Source: an uncultured Bacteroidales bacterium (lineage in GTDB: Bacteria; Bacteroidota; Bacteroidia; Bacteroidales; UBA932). From it: a stretch of DNA of 64,000 nt. Positions 1 through 9,330 of the stretch are shown one piece after another; the stretch's first letter is position 1, and the number at the start of each line of letters is the position of its first letter. Below the pieces are notes generated by a model. The model searched no databases, was not told where the DNA came from, and saw only the letters and a list, made by a program, of their open reading frames with translations. The position numbers and the translations under genes are program-made. The stretch lies in assembly GCA_905233345.1 (NCBI GenBank), contig CAJODQ010000004.1, forward strand, positions 5,710-69,709. The letters run 5' to 3'.

Positions 1-484
1 GCGACACAGATGGTTTATCTTTCTCGTCTGTGTCGATGAGCAAAAACAGTCGATTTCGGCTTCAAGCAGCTGGCGACACAGAAGAAGCGGCATCCGCTTC
101 TGTGTCGCACGAAGGTGGGAAGCGCATCCTCTGCCCGGAGGCTCACCGGGCAGGGTTTTCTCCCGGCCAGAACGGGACGGGAGAATTAGAGTCCCGTCCG
201 TTTCCGGCCTAGGAAAACCCTGCCGCCAAGCAGGCGCGAACAGCAGCAGGGGTGACAGCGGGGCGACGATTTGCGAGCGGCAGGAAATACGCGGCCAAGC
301 GGGAGTCCCGTCTCGTGACGGCGCAGGTTCTTCGACCGTTAGCGGAGCGTAGCGACGGCTAAAAGGGAGAAGTTCGCCGTCAAGGGACGGACGCGCAGGT
401 CGCGCTGCCGCGAGCCTTGAGGAGCAACGCTGTCACCCCTGCGCAGGAAGCACCTTGCGCAATAACGGGGTCGGAGAGGCTGTT
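1..484. other. Gene-free, densely folded intergenic region
   Basis: No convincing gene lies here; the short open frames have no recognisable product. The stretch is packed with inverted repeats. A 9-base perfect arm pair lies at 2-10/27-35 and a 12-base pair at 73-84/97-108; both use the arm CGACACAGA. An 8-base pair lies at 131-138/146-153, and a 10-base pair at 151-160/213-222 with an inner 8-base pair at 175-182/192-199. A long-range 15-base perfect pair at 246-260/428-442 encloses nested pairs (305-309/384-388 and 316-323/375-382). I do not recognise tmRNA, RNase P RNA, 6S RNA or a group II intron in it. It may be a structured RNA or a foldback repeat element. Confidence 0.6.
246..442. 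repeat. Long-range 15-bp inverted repeat closing a folded domain
   Basis: GCAGGGGTGACAGCG at 246-260 is the exact reverse complement of 428-442. Inside it, GTCCC at 305-309 pairs with 384-388 and TGACGGCG at 316-323 pairs with 375-382, so the pairing is nested over almost 200 bases. This is seen directly. Whether it works as RNA or as a DNA cruciform is unknown. Confidence 0.6.
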
Positions 485-3400
485 CTAGCCGACGTATTCG
501 GACGGGGGAACGCCGAACTGCTTCTTGAAGGAGGTCGAGAAGTGGGAGAGGGTGTTGAAGCCGGTCATGTAGGCGATTTCCGACATGTTGTACTTGCCCT
601 CTTTCAGGAGGTCGGCGGCGCGGTTGAGCTTGTAGCGCTTGAAGAAGACCGACGGGTTCTCGCCCGTGAGGCCCTTGACCTTGTAGTAGAACTTCGTGCG
701 GGAAATCTTCATCATCTCGGTGATGCGCGTGATGTCGAGCTCCGTGTTGTCCAACTCTTTCTCCATCAGGTCGTAGAGCTGCTTCATGAATGCAGCGTCG
801 CGCGGGGAGAGGGCCTCCGGTTCGATTTCGTCGGTGGAAGTGGCGGAACCCAGCTGGGAACGCATCTTGTCGCGGTTGCTGAGAAGCGACTTGACCAGCG
901 CCAGCAGATAGGCGGGCTGGAAGGGCTTCGTAACGTAGGCGTCGGCGCCCTTGGCCAGGCCCTGGACCTGGTTCTCGACCGCTACCTTGGCCGTGACCAG
1001 GATCACCGGGATGTGGCTCAGCTGAAGGTCGTTCTTGATGGCCTCGCAGAGCTCGTAGCCGCTCTTGCCCGGCATCACCACGTCGCTGATGACCAGGTCG
1101 GGCGTTTCCGTTGCCATGCCAGCCAGGGCCGCGTCTGCATCGAAGTAGACGTTGACGCGGTAATTGGGCTGCAGCAGGACTTTTACGTAGTTGGCCACGT
1201 CGATATCGTCGTCCACGACGGCGATGAGGCGCTGGCCGCCTTCCGGCTCGTCAGCGGGCGTCTCCGGGACGAGCGGCGCGGAGATGGGGACGGAGACGAT
1301 CTCGGGCTCCCGCTCGGTGCGCTCGTCTTCCGTGTAGGAGGATGCACTCACCGGCAGGATGAAGCGGAAGATGGAGCCGCCTTCCGGCCGGTTCCAGGCC
1401 TTGAGGTAACCGTGATGAAGCGTTGTCAGCGCGCGGGCGTAGAAAAGGCCGATGCCGGACCCCATTGACTTGTTTTGCTCGCCGGAGCGGTAGAAACGCT
1501 CGAAAATCTTTTCGAGCTCTTCTTCAGCAATGCCACTGCCTGAGTCGGAGACGGCGATGCAGGCATATTGGTGGTCGGTATCTTTTTCCGTCAGCGGGAA
1601 GAGATCGGTCAGTTCTTCGCGCGGAAGCACGTCGAACGAAAGCGTCACTTTTCCACCGGACGGCGTGTATTTCATGGCGTTGGAGAGCAGGTTCATCGTG
1701 ATCTTCTGCACTTTGTCAATGTCGGCCCACATCACGAGCGGCTCTTCCAGGCCCTGGGCGCTGAGCTCGATCTTCTTCGAGTCGGCGTTGAAGCGGAAGA
1801 GCTCCACGGTGTTCTGCAACGGGGCGACGATGTCGGTCTTGGCCACTTTCAGCTGTAACTTGTTGTTGCCGATACGGTTGAAGTCGAGCAGCTGGCCCAC
1901 CAGCGAGAGCATCCAGTTGGCGTTGCGCTGGATGATGCCCACCATCTTCCGGTCGCGGCCCTTGACGCCTTCCGATTCGGCCAGTTCGGCCACCGGGCCG
2001 GCGATCATGGTCAGCGGCGTGCGGAACTCATGGGCCACGTTGGAGAAGTAGTTCATCTGGATCTTGTTGAGGCGCTGCTCCTGTTCTTTTTCCTGCTGTG
2101 CTTTTTCGCGCTGTTCCCGCTCTTCGCGGATGTGTGCGGCATGCAGTTGCTGCTGCCGGTGGATGCGGCGGAACAGCAACCAGAAACCAAACAGGAGGGC
2201 CAGCGTGAGCAACCAGAAGAGGAGGCGGACCCACCCGGTGCGGAACCACGGCGGCAGGATGCGGACCTGCAGGGAATCTTCGGTCTCGACGATGCTCCGG
2301 TTGTTGTTGGTGATGCGGACCTTGAACTGGTAGCGCCCGGCGGGCAGGTTGGCGTAGTAGGCCTCGTGGTTGTTGCCGGCATCGATCCAGTAGCGATCGA
2401 AGCCCTCCATCTTGTAGTAATAGTGGGAGCGTTCGTGCTCGCTGTAGTCCAGCGCGGCGAAGGAGATGCTGAAGCCGTTCTGGTCCTGACGCAGCGTGAT
2501 GTCGGGCTTCGTGCAGAGCTCCCGGTCGATGGGTGCGTCGGGGCCGGGCAAGACGAGCTGGTTGTGGATCTTCAGGTCTTCGAACACCAGGGGCACGGTG
2601 CGTCGCTGTGACACGTCGATGGGATTGAAGACGGTCAGGCCGTGGGTGCCGCCGAAGATGAGGGTGCCGTCGCCGAGCAGGCAGGCGGCCCGGTCGGAAA
2701 ACTGGTTGCCGCCGATGCCGTCGGCTGCATAGTAGTTGACAAATTCGTTGACGGTGCGGTCGTAGCGGCCGAGGCCGTACATGGTCGACACCCAGATGTT
2801 GCCCTGGCGGTCTTCCTGAATGGCGCAGATATCCTCACAAGGCGCACCCGGAACGGGTTCGGTGAGGTTGCGCTCATAATCGTGCCAGAGCAGGCCGTTG
2901 GCGATGGTCCCGACCCAGAGGTCGCCGCCGCTGTCGCGGAACAGCACGTTGGGGATCAGGACAGAACGATTGATACAGGCTTTTGTTTCCTCGTCTGTCA
3001 GCACGATGGGGGAGACGAGACCGGTATTGGTGTTGATCTGCAGCAATTTGGTGCCGTTGGCGGCGATGAACATGCGCCCCGGCTCGGCGAGCATGAGGTC
3101 AGAGACGATGGGCCAGTCAGATTGCTCCGTATAAGGGATGGACGTGACGCTGCGCGTGTTTTTGTCGTAGCGGGCCAGCTCCATCGCGTTGCCGCCTACC
3201 CAGATGCGGCCCAGGTCGTCTTCTGCGATGGCGGCGGGGTGGGTGAAGAAGAAACTGTCGATGAGCTGGAGCCGTCCCTGCGCATAGCGGCAGCGTACGA
3301 CGCGGTATTTGTCACTGAACAGCAGCCAAAGCTCGCCATCCTTGTCGCAGTAAATCCGCCCGCAGCGGAGGTAACCGATGTGTGCGTCGGGAACCAGGTG

Positions 3401-4549
3401 CGAGACGTCCACGCGCCGGACCTGCTCCGTGCCGGGTTCGCGCACCCACAGTCCGTCGGTCATCGTGGCGATCCAGAGCCGTTCAGCCTTGTCGCGGCAG
3501 AGCGAGACGACGGTCTTGTGCTCGAAAGCGGCGGTCAGGTGCTTGTTGTTGTTGAAGCCGTCGCGGTAATGGTAGCTGGTGGTATAGCCCTGGTCCACCG
3601 TGCCGAACCAGAGATTGCCCCGACTGTCCTTGAAGATGGTGCGGATCTCGGAGCCGGGAATCTCGTAAGGGAAGCCCGGTTCATCCTGGAACAGCACGCG
3701 GTCGATGTTGCGCTGCCAGCAGTACATGCCCTTCCCGATGACATTGAGCAACAGGGTGTTGTCATCGACAGAGAAGAGAAGGTCGACGTCACCGCCCATG
3801 ATGCCCCGTTCGTTGCGGATGGCCGCGGGAAGCGGCTTCCAGCTTCCGGTGCGGGTGTCGAAGATCTGCAGCTTGCCGACGCCCGAGAGCCAAAGCTCCC
3901 CATTGCCGGCGTGGCAGATGTGGTAGGCGTTGAAGGGGAGGGAAATGGTTTCGATAACGGAGAAGTCGTGGCTGTTGTACGCCTTGAGCGTCGTCCGGCC
4001 CCAGAGGCTGTACAGGCGGTCACCCACCCAGGCTTCCGCCGGGAGACCGTAGGCATTGTAGTCCGGGACGACGGTCCGCAGCATTTCCTTTTCCGGATCG
4101 AAGGCGAAGAGGGACACGGCGTTGCTCATCAGGATGCGGCCGTCCGGGGCCTCGAGGATGCGCTGGAAATTGCCGAAATCTCCCTGGTAGGGAATGCGGC
4201 GGAACGCGCCTGCCTCCGTTAGGAAGGCGGCGCCATCGACCGTCGCCACCCACAGCCGTCCGTTCCTGTCGCAGTACACGTCGTTGATCTGGTTGTCGGG
4301 CAGGCCTTCCGCGTCGTCGCCACAGAAATACTGGTGGTATTCGTGGACGTTGTATTTGTTCAGGCCGCGCGATGTGGCGATCCAGATATGGCCGTCGGCG
4401 TCTTCGGTGAAGGCGTTCACTTTCTGGTTGGAGAGGGCGTCGGACAATACGACGCCCGCATTATGCTGCGGATTCCCTCCCGCCGGACGCTCGGAATGAC
4501 AGGCGGTCAGGCTGCAGAGGAGGCAAAGAAGGGTCAAATAGCGTTTCAT
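485..4549 (-). CDS. Hybrid two-component system sensor/regulator (HTCS) of PUL 1
   Basis: This one-protein sensor and transcription factor controls PULs in Bacteroidetes by binding a released oligosaccharide in the periplasm. A lipoprotein-like or Sec signal (LTAC, Cys17) leads into two-component propeller repeats over about residues 40-640 (HIWIATS, LWVATVDG, LWVGTI and others). A Y_Y_Y domain follows at about 690-765 and a membrane segment at about 773-793. The histidine kinase core has phospho-acceptor His840 in NVAHEFRTPL, an N box near Asn953, DSGSG at 1002 and a GxG box near 1030-1034. The receiver domain has Asp1156 and Lys1208. An AraC-type helix-turn-helix covers about 1270-1354. The length of 1354 residues is normal for the family. 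It diverges from the esterase-SusC-SusD operon, which makes that operon the likely target. Confidence 0.95.
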   Translation of the reverse strand: MKRYLTLLCLLCSLTACHSERPAGGNPQHNAGVVLSDALSNQKVNAFTEDADGHIWIATSRGLNKYNVHEYHQYFCGDDAEGLPDNQINDVYCDRNGRLWVATVDGAAFLTEAGAFRRIPYQGDFGNFQRILEAPDGRILMSNAVSLFAFDPEKEMLRTVVPDYNAYGLPAEAWVGDRLYSLWGRTTLKAYNSHDFSVIETISLPFNAYHICHAGNGELWLSGVGKLQIFDTRTGSWKPLPAAIRNERGIMGGDVDLLFSVDDNTLLLNVIGKGMYCWQRNIDRVLFQDEPGFPYEIPGSEIRTIFKDSRGNLWFGTVDQGYTTSYHYRDGFNNNKHLTAAFEHKTVVSLCRDKAERLWIATMTDGLWVREPGTEQVRRVDVSHLVPDAHIGYLRCGRIYCDKDGELWLLFSDKYRVVRCRYAQGRLQLIDSFFFTHPAAIAEDDLGRIWVGGNAMELARYDKNTRSVTSIPYTEQSDWPIVSDLMLAEPGRMFIAANGTKLLQINTNTGLVSPIVLTDEETKACINRSVLIPNVLFRDSGGDLWVGTIANGLLWHDYERNLTEPVPGAPCEDICAIQEDRQGNIWVSTMYGLGRYDRTVNEFVNYYAADGIGGNQFSDRAACLLGDGTLIFGGTHGLTVFNPIDVSQRRTVPLVFEDLKIHNQLVLPGPDAPIDRELCTKPDITLRQDQNGFSISFAALDYSEHERSHYYYKMEGFDRYWIDAGNNHEAYYANLPAGRYQFKVRITNNNRSIVETEDSLQVRILPPWFRTGWVRLLFWLLTLALLFGFWLLFRRIHRQQQLHAAHIREEREQREKAQQEKEQEQRLNKIQMNYFSNVAHEFRTPLTMIAGPVAELAESEGVKGRDRKMVGIIQRNANWMLSLVGQLLDFNRIGNNKLQLKVAKTDIVAPLQNTVELFRFNADSKKIELSAQGLEEPLVMWADIDKVQKITMNLLSNAMKYTPSGGKVTLSFDVLPREELTDLFPLTEKDTDHQYACIAVSDSGSGIAEEELEKIFERFYRSGEQNKSMGSGIGLFYARALTTLHHGYLKAWNRPEGGSIFRFILPVSASSYTEDERTEREPEIVSVPISAPLVPETPADEPEGGQRLIAVVDDDIDVANYVKVLLQPNYRVNVYFDADAALAGMATETPDLVISDVVMPGKSGYELCEAIKNDLQLSHIPVILVTAKVAVENQVQGLAKGADAYVTKPFQPAYLLALVKSLLSNRDKMRSQLGSATSTDEIEPEALSPRDAAFMKQLYDLMEKELDNTELDITRITEMMKISRTKFYYKVKGLTGENPSVFFKRYKLNRAADLLKEGKYNMSEIAYMTGFNTLSHFSTSFKKQFGVPPSEYVG

Positions 4550-4720
4550 ATGCCAAATATAAACATAAATCGGCAGAATTGGCCCTGTTTTTTAACAAAT
4601 AGAAAGATTTTTGAACAAAGATTTTTTGCAAAACCGGACGTATAGATAAGAAGTTGTAACCCGGAGAAAGACTTTGCAGATTGCTTTGGCGAAATTTGCA
4701 ATAAGTTTTTTGGTTGCACT

Positions 4721-6181
4721 ATGAACATACTTCCTGTTGTTTCGCTGACGGCTGCGGTCTTCCTGACCGCAGCTTGCAGCTGCCCGTCCGGAAACAAGCC
4801 TGAAAAGGCCGCTCCGGCCGCCTTGGAGACATCTGCCAAGGCTACAACCGTACAGATTTCATCCGGCCCCGTAGCCGGCTACATCGACGACGGTGTCTAC
4901 ATCTACAAAGGCATTCCCTACGCCAAGGCAGCCCGCTTCATGCCGGCCGAGGATCCCGATCCCTGGACGGAAGTCCGCGCCAGCCGGGCCTACGGTCCGA
5001 CCTGCCCGCAGGACAAGCGCATGGGCTGGTACGACGACAACCAGGCCTTCGCGATGCATTGGGACGACGGCTTCCCCGATGAGGACTGCCTGCGTGTCAA
5101 TGTCTGGACCGCCGGCATCAAGGACGGCGGCAAGCGCCCGGTGATGGTGTGGCTGCACGGCGGCGGTTTCCGTGCCGGCAGCGGCCAGGAACAGATCGGC
5201 TATGACGGCACGAACCTGGCCCGCGACCACGGCGTCGTGGTCGTTTCGCTCAACCACCGCCTCAACGCGCTCGGCTTCCTCGACCTATCGGCCTATGGTG
5301 CCAAGTATGCCCACAGCGGCAACCTCGGCATGATGGACCTGGTCAAGGCCCTGCAGTGGGTGCGCGACAACATCGCCCAGTTCGGCGGTGATCCGGCCAA
5401 CGTGACGATCTTCGGCCAGTCCGGTGGTGGCGGCAAGGTCTCCACCCTGATGGCCATGCCTTCCGCCAAGGGACTCTTCAACAAGGCCATCGTGCAGAGC
5501 GGTTCCATCACGCAGCTCATGGATCCCAAGTATTCCCGCCGCATCGGCGCCAAGACCGTCGAGGCCCTGCACCTGAATCCTTCCCGCATCGCCGAGATTG
5601 AGAAGGTTCCCTACGAACAGCTGCTGGAAGCCTACAACGGCGCCATTGCAGCCGTGCGCGAAGAAGCCCAGCAGGACGGCGCCTTCCCGGAGAATATCCT
5701 GAACGCCATCCTCTTCGGACAGGTTCCCGTGGTGGACGGCGAGATTATCCCCGCCCAGCCTGCTTCCGCGGAAGCTCTGGCGCTCTCGAAAGACATTCCG
5801 GTGATCATCGGCACCACCTATCATGAATTCACGCGCGACCGCGAGGATCCGATCTTCCAGCCGCTGGCCCTCCAGCAGGCTGCCGACCGCACCGCAGCGG
5901 GTTGCGCTCCCATATACCTCTATCAATTTACTTGGGAATCGCCCGTGCTCGACGGTGCGCTCGGCAGCACGCACTGCATGGAGATTCCTTTCGTATTCGA
6001 CAATGTGGTCCTGCACCGCACCATGACGGGCGGCAGCGACGAAGCCGCTGAGCTGGGCCACCGCATCAGCCGTCTCTGGACGAATTTCGCCAAGACCGGT
6101 ACTCCGGAAGCGGAAGGCATCCCGACCTGGGAACCCTATCCGAAAAAAATGATCCTGAACATCGAATCATCTATCAAATAA
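4721..6181 (+). CDS. Carboxylesterase type B, lipoprotein
   Basis: A serine esterase of the type B carboxylesterase family opens PUL 1. It has a lipobox-like signal (LTAAC, Cys19), so it is probably lipid-anchored. The oxyanion loop HGGGF lies at 146-150. The nucleophile elbow reads GQSGGGG with Ser234, where most relatives have GESAGG. EDCLRVNVW lies near 121-129 and the likely catalytic His418 is in THCMEIPFVFD; Glu369 is the probable acid. Only about 27 residues separate Glu369 from PIYLYQF, much less than usual, so a lid segment appears to be deleted. The gene ends 17 bases before susC and is probably co-transcribed. It may remove acetyl or aryl esters from the PUL 1 glycan; the true substrate is not evident. 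Confidence 0.88.
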   Translation: MNILPVVSLTAAVFLTAACSCPSGNKPEKAAPAALETSAKATTVQISSGPVAGYIDDGVYIYKGIPYAKAARFMPAEDPDPWTEVRASRAYGPTCPQDKRMGWYDDNQAFAMHWDDGFPDEDCLRVNVWTAGIKDGGKRPVMVWLHGGGFRAGSGQEQIGYDGTNLARDHGVVVVSLNHRLNALGFLDLSAYGAKYAHSGNLGMMDLVKALQWVRDNIAQFGGDPANVTIFGQSGGGGKVSTLMAMPSAKGLFNKAIVQSGSITQLMDPKYSRRIGAKTVEALHLNPSRIAEIEKVPYEQLLEAYNGAIAAVREEAQQDGAFPENILNAILFGQVPVVDGEIIPAQPASAEALALSKDIPVIIGTTYHEFTRDREDPIFQPLALQQAADRTAAGCAPIYLYQFTWESPVLDGALGSTHCMEIPFVFDNVVLHRTMTGGSDEAAELGHRISRLWTNFAKTGTPEAEGIPTWEPYPKKMILNIESSIK

Positions 6182-6198
6182 CCTAAAAAACAGATCTT

Positions 6199-9100
6199 AT
6201 GAGAAAATCCCTCTTTCAAAGACTGACGCTCGCCTGCCTGGCCCTGCTGGTCGGCTGGTCGCTGAACGCACAGTCTCAGGTGACGCTCTCCGGAACGGTC
6301 GTTGACGATTTCAACGAACCGCTCATGGGTGTCGGTGTCATTCAGCAGGGGACCACGCACGGCGTGGCAACCGACCTGGACGGTAATTATTCCATTACCG
6401 TTCCTGCCGGAACCGTCGTCGAGTTCTCCTACATCGGCTTCAAGTCGCAGACTTTCGTGGCCGAGAAAACCATGACCCTCAACGTCAAACTGCTTCCCGA
6501 CACGGAAATGCTCGAGGAAACGATCGTCGTGGGTTACGGCGTACAGAAAAAATCTGACGTCACCGGCGCCATCTCGCAGGTGAAATCGGAAGACATCGCC
6601 AACCGTACCATCACTTCGCCGGAAGCTGCCCTTCAGGGCAAGACGGCCGGTGTCCAGGCTTTCGCCTCCTCCGCCCGCCCGGGTGCCACCCCGGCCATCC
6701 GCGTCCGTGGTATTTCCTCCAACAACGACGCCAACCCGCTCTATGTGGTCGACGGTCGTCTGACCACCTCCATCGCCGGCATCGACCCGAACGACATCGA
6801 GTCGATGGAAGTGCTGAAGGACGGTGCATCCGCCGCCATCTACGGTGCGGAAGCCGGTAACGGTGTGGTGATGATCACCACCCGCAAAGGCCAGGGCGAC
6901 GGCAAGATCAGCTATAGCTACCAGCTCTCTTCCCAGAGCCTCGGCAAGACCCCGAAGGTCATGAACTCCGAGCAGTTCCTGCAGTACTACCTCGAGAAAG
7001 GCACGATTAGCCTCAACGATGTGTATGGCAAGTGGGACCAGCGCACCAACACCGACTGGCTGGGCGCTTCCTATGAGAACTCCTTCATGCACCACCACAA
7101 CCTGACCTTCCAGGCCGGTAACGACAAGGGAAGCCTCTACATCTCGGGCTCCTACCTCAACAACAACGGTATGTTCGTCGGTGACGCCGATGTCTACAAC
7201 CGTGTCACGGGCATGGTGAACGCCAGCTGGAAATTCAAACCCTGGCTCGATGTCCAGACCAACAACCAGGTGGAATACTACAAGGCCCGCAGCATCTCCG
7301 AAGGCAGCGACTACGGCTCTGCCGTGCTGGCCGCCCTGCAGCTCGACCCGATGACCCCTGTCGTGTACGAAAAGGGCCTCGAACCCGACTTCGTCAAGGA
7401 TTACCTCGAAGAAGGGAAAGTGCTCCTGACCGACGAACAGGGTCGTATCTACGGTATCTCCCAGTTCAACCTCTCCGAGAACATCAACCCGCTGGTCCAG
7501 CGTGACCGGGCCTTCTCCGAGAGCAAGGGCTTCAACATCAACGGTTCCACCGCACTGAACCTCCGTCCCCTCAAGGTGCTCACCATCACTTCCCGCCTGG
7601 GTTACCGCTTCAGCTCGAGTGACAGCTACGGCTACACCCACGACTACTTCGTGAACGAGGGCTATGCCAAGCAATATTACATGTCTGTGAGCGCCAGCGC
7701 CAACAACTCGATGTACTACCAGTGGGAGAACTTCGTCAACTGGATGCAGACGTTCGGCAATCACACCGTGTCGGCCATGGCCGGTGTTTCCTACAGCCAG
7801 AACCGCAGCTACGGCGCCAATGCCGGCATCAGCGGTTCCGATACGGGCGGCGTGATCGATTTCGGTATCAAACGCGACGATCCGCTCTTCTATTATATCA
7901 GCCAGGCCACCCCGACGGCCACCAAGTCTGTCGGTGGCGGTGTCGAGACCTTCAGCCGCAAGTATTCCTACTTCAGCCGTGTGGGCTGGAACTTCCTGAA
8001 CAGATATAACGTCCAGGCTACTTTCCGCGCGGATGCCGCCGACCTCTCCGTCCTTCCCAAGCCGATGCGCTGGGGCTTCTTCCCCTCCGTATCCGGTGGC
8101 TGGACGATTTCCGAAGAGCCGTTCTTCGCGCCGATCCGCCGCGCCGTCAACTTCGCCAAGCTGCGTTTGAGCTGGGGCCAGAACGGTTCCATCGCCGGCC
8201 TGGGCAATTACTCCTATGCCAACGACATCACCTCCACCGGCCAGTATCCGACGGGTGTGGTCAACTCCGACGGCTCCTTCCAGTACATCATCGGCTATGC
8301 GCCGTCAATGTCGGGTAACCAAGAGCTCAAGTGGGAGACTTCCGAGCAGTTCAACGTCGGTATCGACATGCGCTTCCTGCGCGACCGCCTGACCGTCAGC
8401 TTCGACTGGTTCGACAAGAAGACCAAGGACCTGATCGTGACCGGTATCACCACCTCCACCATCGTGGGCGTGAGCGCATCTCCGATGAACGCCGGTAACG
8501 TGGACAACAAGGGTGTTGAGCTGGAAGTCCGCTGGCGTGACCAGATCGGTGACTTCAACTACAGCATCAGTGGCAACTTCTCCTCGCTCCGCAACCGTGT
8601 GACCTATCTCCACCCGACCCTGAAAGACGGTCTCGCCGGCGTGGGTGTCCGTAACTACGGCACCGTCACCCGCTTCGAGATCGGTTATCCGGCCTGGCAC
8701 CTCTACGGCTATGAATTCGCCGGCATCGAGCCCAGCACGGGTGAAGCGCTCTTCAACCACTACAACGAAGACGGCACGCTCGGCCAGCCGACCACCGACC
8801 CGCTCGACAGCGACAAGCGTCACCTGGGTTCCGGTATCCCGACCTACAACTATGGTCTGACTATCAACATGGGCTGGAAAGGCATTGACTTCCTCGTGTT
8901 CGCCGCAGGCGCTGGCGGAAACCAGATCCTGAACGCCCTGAACAACATCGACTACACGTCCAACCGTCTCCTCTATCTGACGGAAGACCGCTGGACCCCG
9001 ACCCATACCAACGGCACCATGCCGGCCGCCGGCGCTGCCAACTATGCGAAGTTCCTCACTTCGAGCGGTGTGGTGATGGATGCCAGCTACCTGAAGATCA

Positions 9101-9318
9101 AACAGATCCAGCTGGGTTACAACTTCCCGCAGCACCTCCTCAAGAAGATCCTCATCGATAATCTCCGCATCTATGCCTCCATGGATGACTGGTTCACCTT
9201 CACCAAGTATCCGGGCTTCGATCCCGAGATCGTGGGCGTCGGTTCCTCGATGGGTGTGGACAAGGGTAACTATCCGACCTCCAAGAAGGTGGTCTTCGGT
9301 GTCAACATCACTTTCTAA
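6199..9318 (+). CDS. SusC-like TonB-dependent glycan transporter (PUL 1)
   Basis: This outer-membrane importer works with the SusD-like lipoprotein downstream. A signal peptide ending near NAQS is followed by a carboxypeptidase-regulatory-like domain at about 28-100, then the region typical of SusC proteins (ETIVVGYGVQKKSDVTGA, about 107-124). The plug domain (IRVRGISSNNDANPLYVVDG) and a large beta barrel complete it, ending in a C-terminal phenylalanine (VNITF), as expected for barrel assembly. The 1039 residues are normal for SusC. susD starts 12 bases downstream. The sequence does not show which glycan it imports; the neighbouring esterases and GH3 enzymes suggest an esterified hemicellulose oligosaccharide. 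Confidence 0.96.
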   Translation: MRKSLFQRLTLACLALLVGWSLNAQSQVTLSGTVVDDFNEPLMGVGVIQQGTTHGVATDLDGNYSITVPAGTVVEFSYIGFKSQTFVAEKTMTLNVKLLPDTEMLEETIVVGYGVQKKSDVTGAISQVKSEDIANRTITSPEAALQGKTAGVQAFASSARPGATPAIRVRGISSNNDANPLYVVDGRLTTSIAGIDPNDIESMEVLKDGASAAIYGAEAGNGVVMITTRKGQGDGKISYSYQLSSQSLGKTPKVMNSEQFLQYYLEKGTISLNDVYGKWDQRTNTDWLGASYENSFMHHHNLTFQAGNDKGSLYISGSYLNNNGMFVGDADVYNRVTGMVNASWKFKPWLDVQTNNQVEYYKARSISEGSDYGSAVLAALQLDPMTPVVYEKGLEPDFVKDYLEEGKVLLTDEQGRIYGISQFNLSENINPLVQRDRAFSESKGFNINGSTALNLRPLKVLTITSRLGYRFSSSDSYGYTHDYFVNEGYAKQYYMSVSASANNSMYYQWENFVNWMQTFGNHTVSAMAGVSYSQNRSYGANAGISGSDTGGVIDFGIKRDDPLFYYISQATPTATKSVGGGVETFSRKYSYFSRVGWNFLNRYNVQATFRADAADLSVLPKPMRWGFFPSVSGGWTISEEPFFAPIRRAVNFAKLRLSWGQNGSIAGLGNYSYANDITSTGQYPTGVVNSDGSFQYIIGYAPSMSGNQELKWETSEQFNVGIDMRFLRDRLTVSFDWFDKKTKDLIVTGITTSTIVGVSASPMNAGNVDNKGVELEVRWRDQIGDFNYSISGNFSSLRNRVTYLHPTLKDGLAGVGVRNYGTVTRFEIGYPAWHLYGYEFAGIEPSTGEALFNHYNEDGTLGQPTTDPLDSDKRHLGSGIPTYNYGLTINMGWKGIDFLVFAAGAGGNQILNALNNIDYTSNRLLYLTEDRWTPTHTNGTMPAAGAANYAKFLTSSGVVMDASYLKIKQIQLGYNFPQHLLKKILIDNLRIYASMDDWFTFTKYPGFDPEIVGVGSSMGVDKGNYPTSKKVVFGVNITF

Positions 9319-9330
9319 TCTGACTGCCTT

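Noticed and set aside
30..212. Open frame of 60 codons in the left intergenic region
   Set aside because: It runs through several inverted repeats, has no recognisable motif and no promoter; chance opening in GC-rich DNA is more likely.
1..460. Identity of the folded region as tmRNA, RNase P RNA, 6S RNA or a group II intron
   Set aside because: None of the conserved core sequences of these RNAs that I can recall is visible on either strand.
2642..4222. Long plus-strand open frame opposite the HTCS gene
   Set aside because: Antisense shadow: the minus frame has a complete, ordered set of HTCS domains, while this frame has a low-complexity Val/Ala/Gly/Asp composition and no domain.
4471..4500. 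Possible seventh palindromic unit near the start of the HTCS gene
   Set aside because: Only about five base pairs (ATTCC/GGAAT) match and the core differs, so chance similarity is as likely.
6136..7764. 542-codon minus-strand open frame opposite SusC
   Set aside because: Antisense to an unmistakable SusC gene; GC-rich codon use leaves the complementary frame open.
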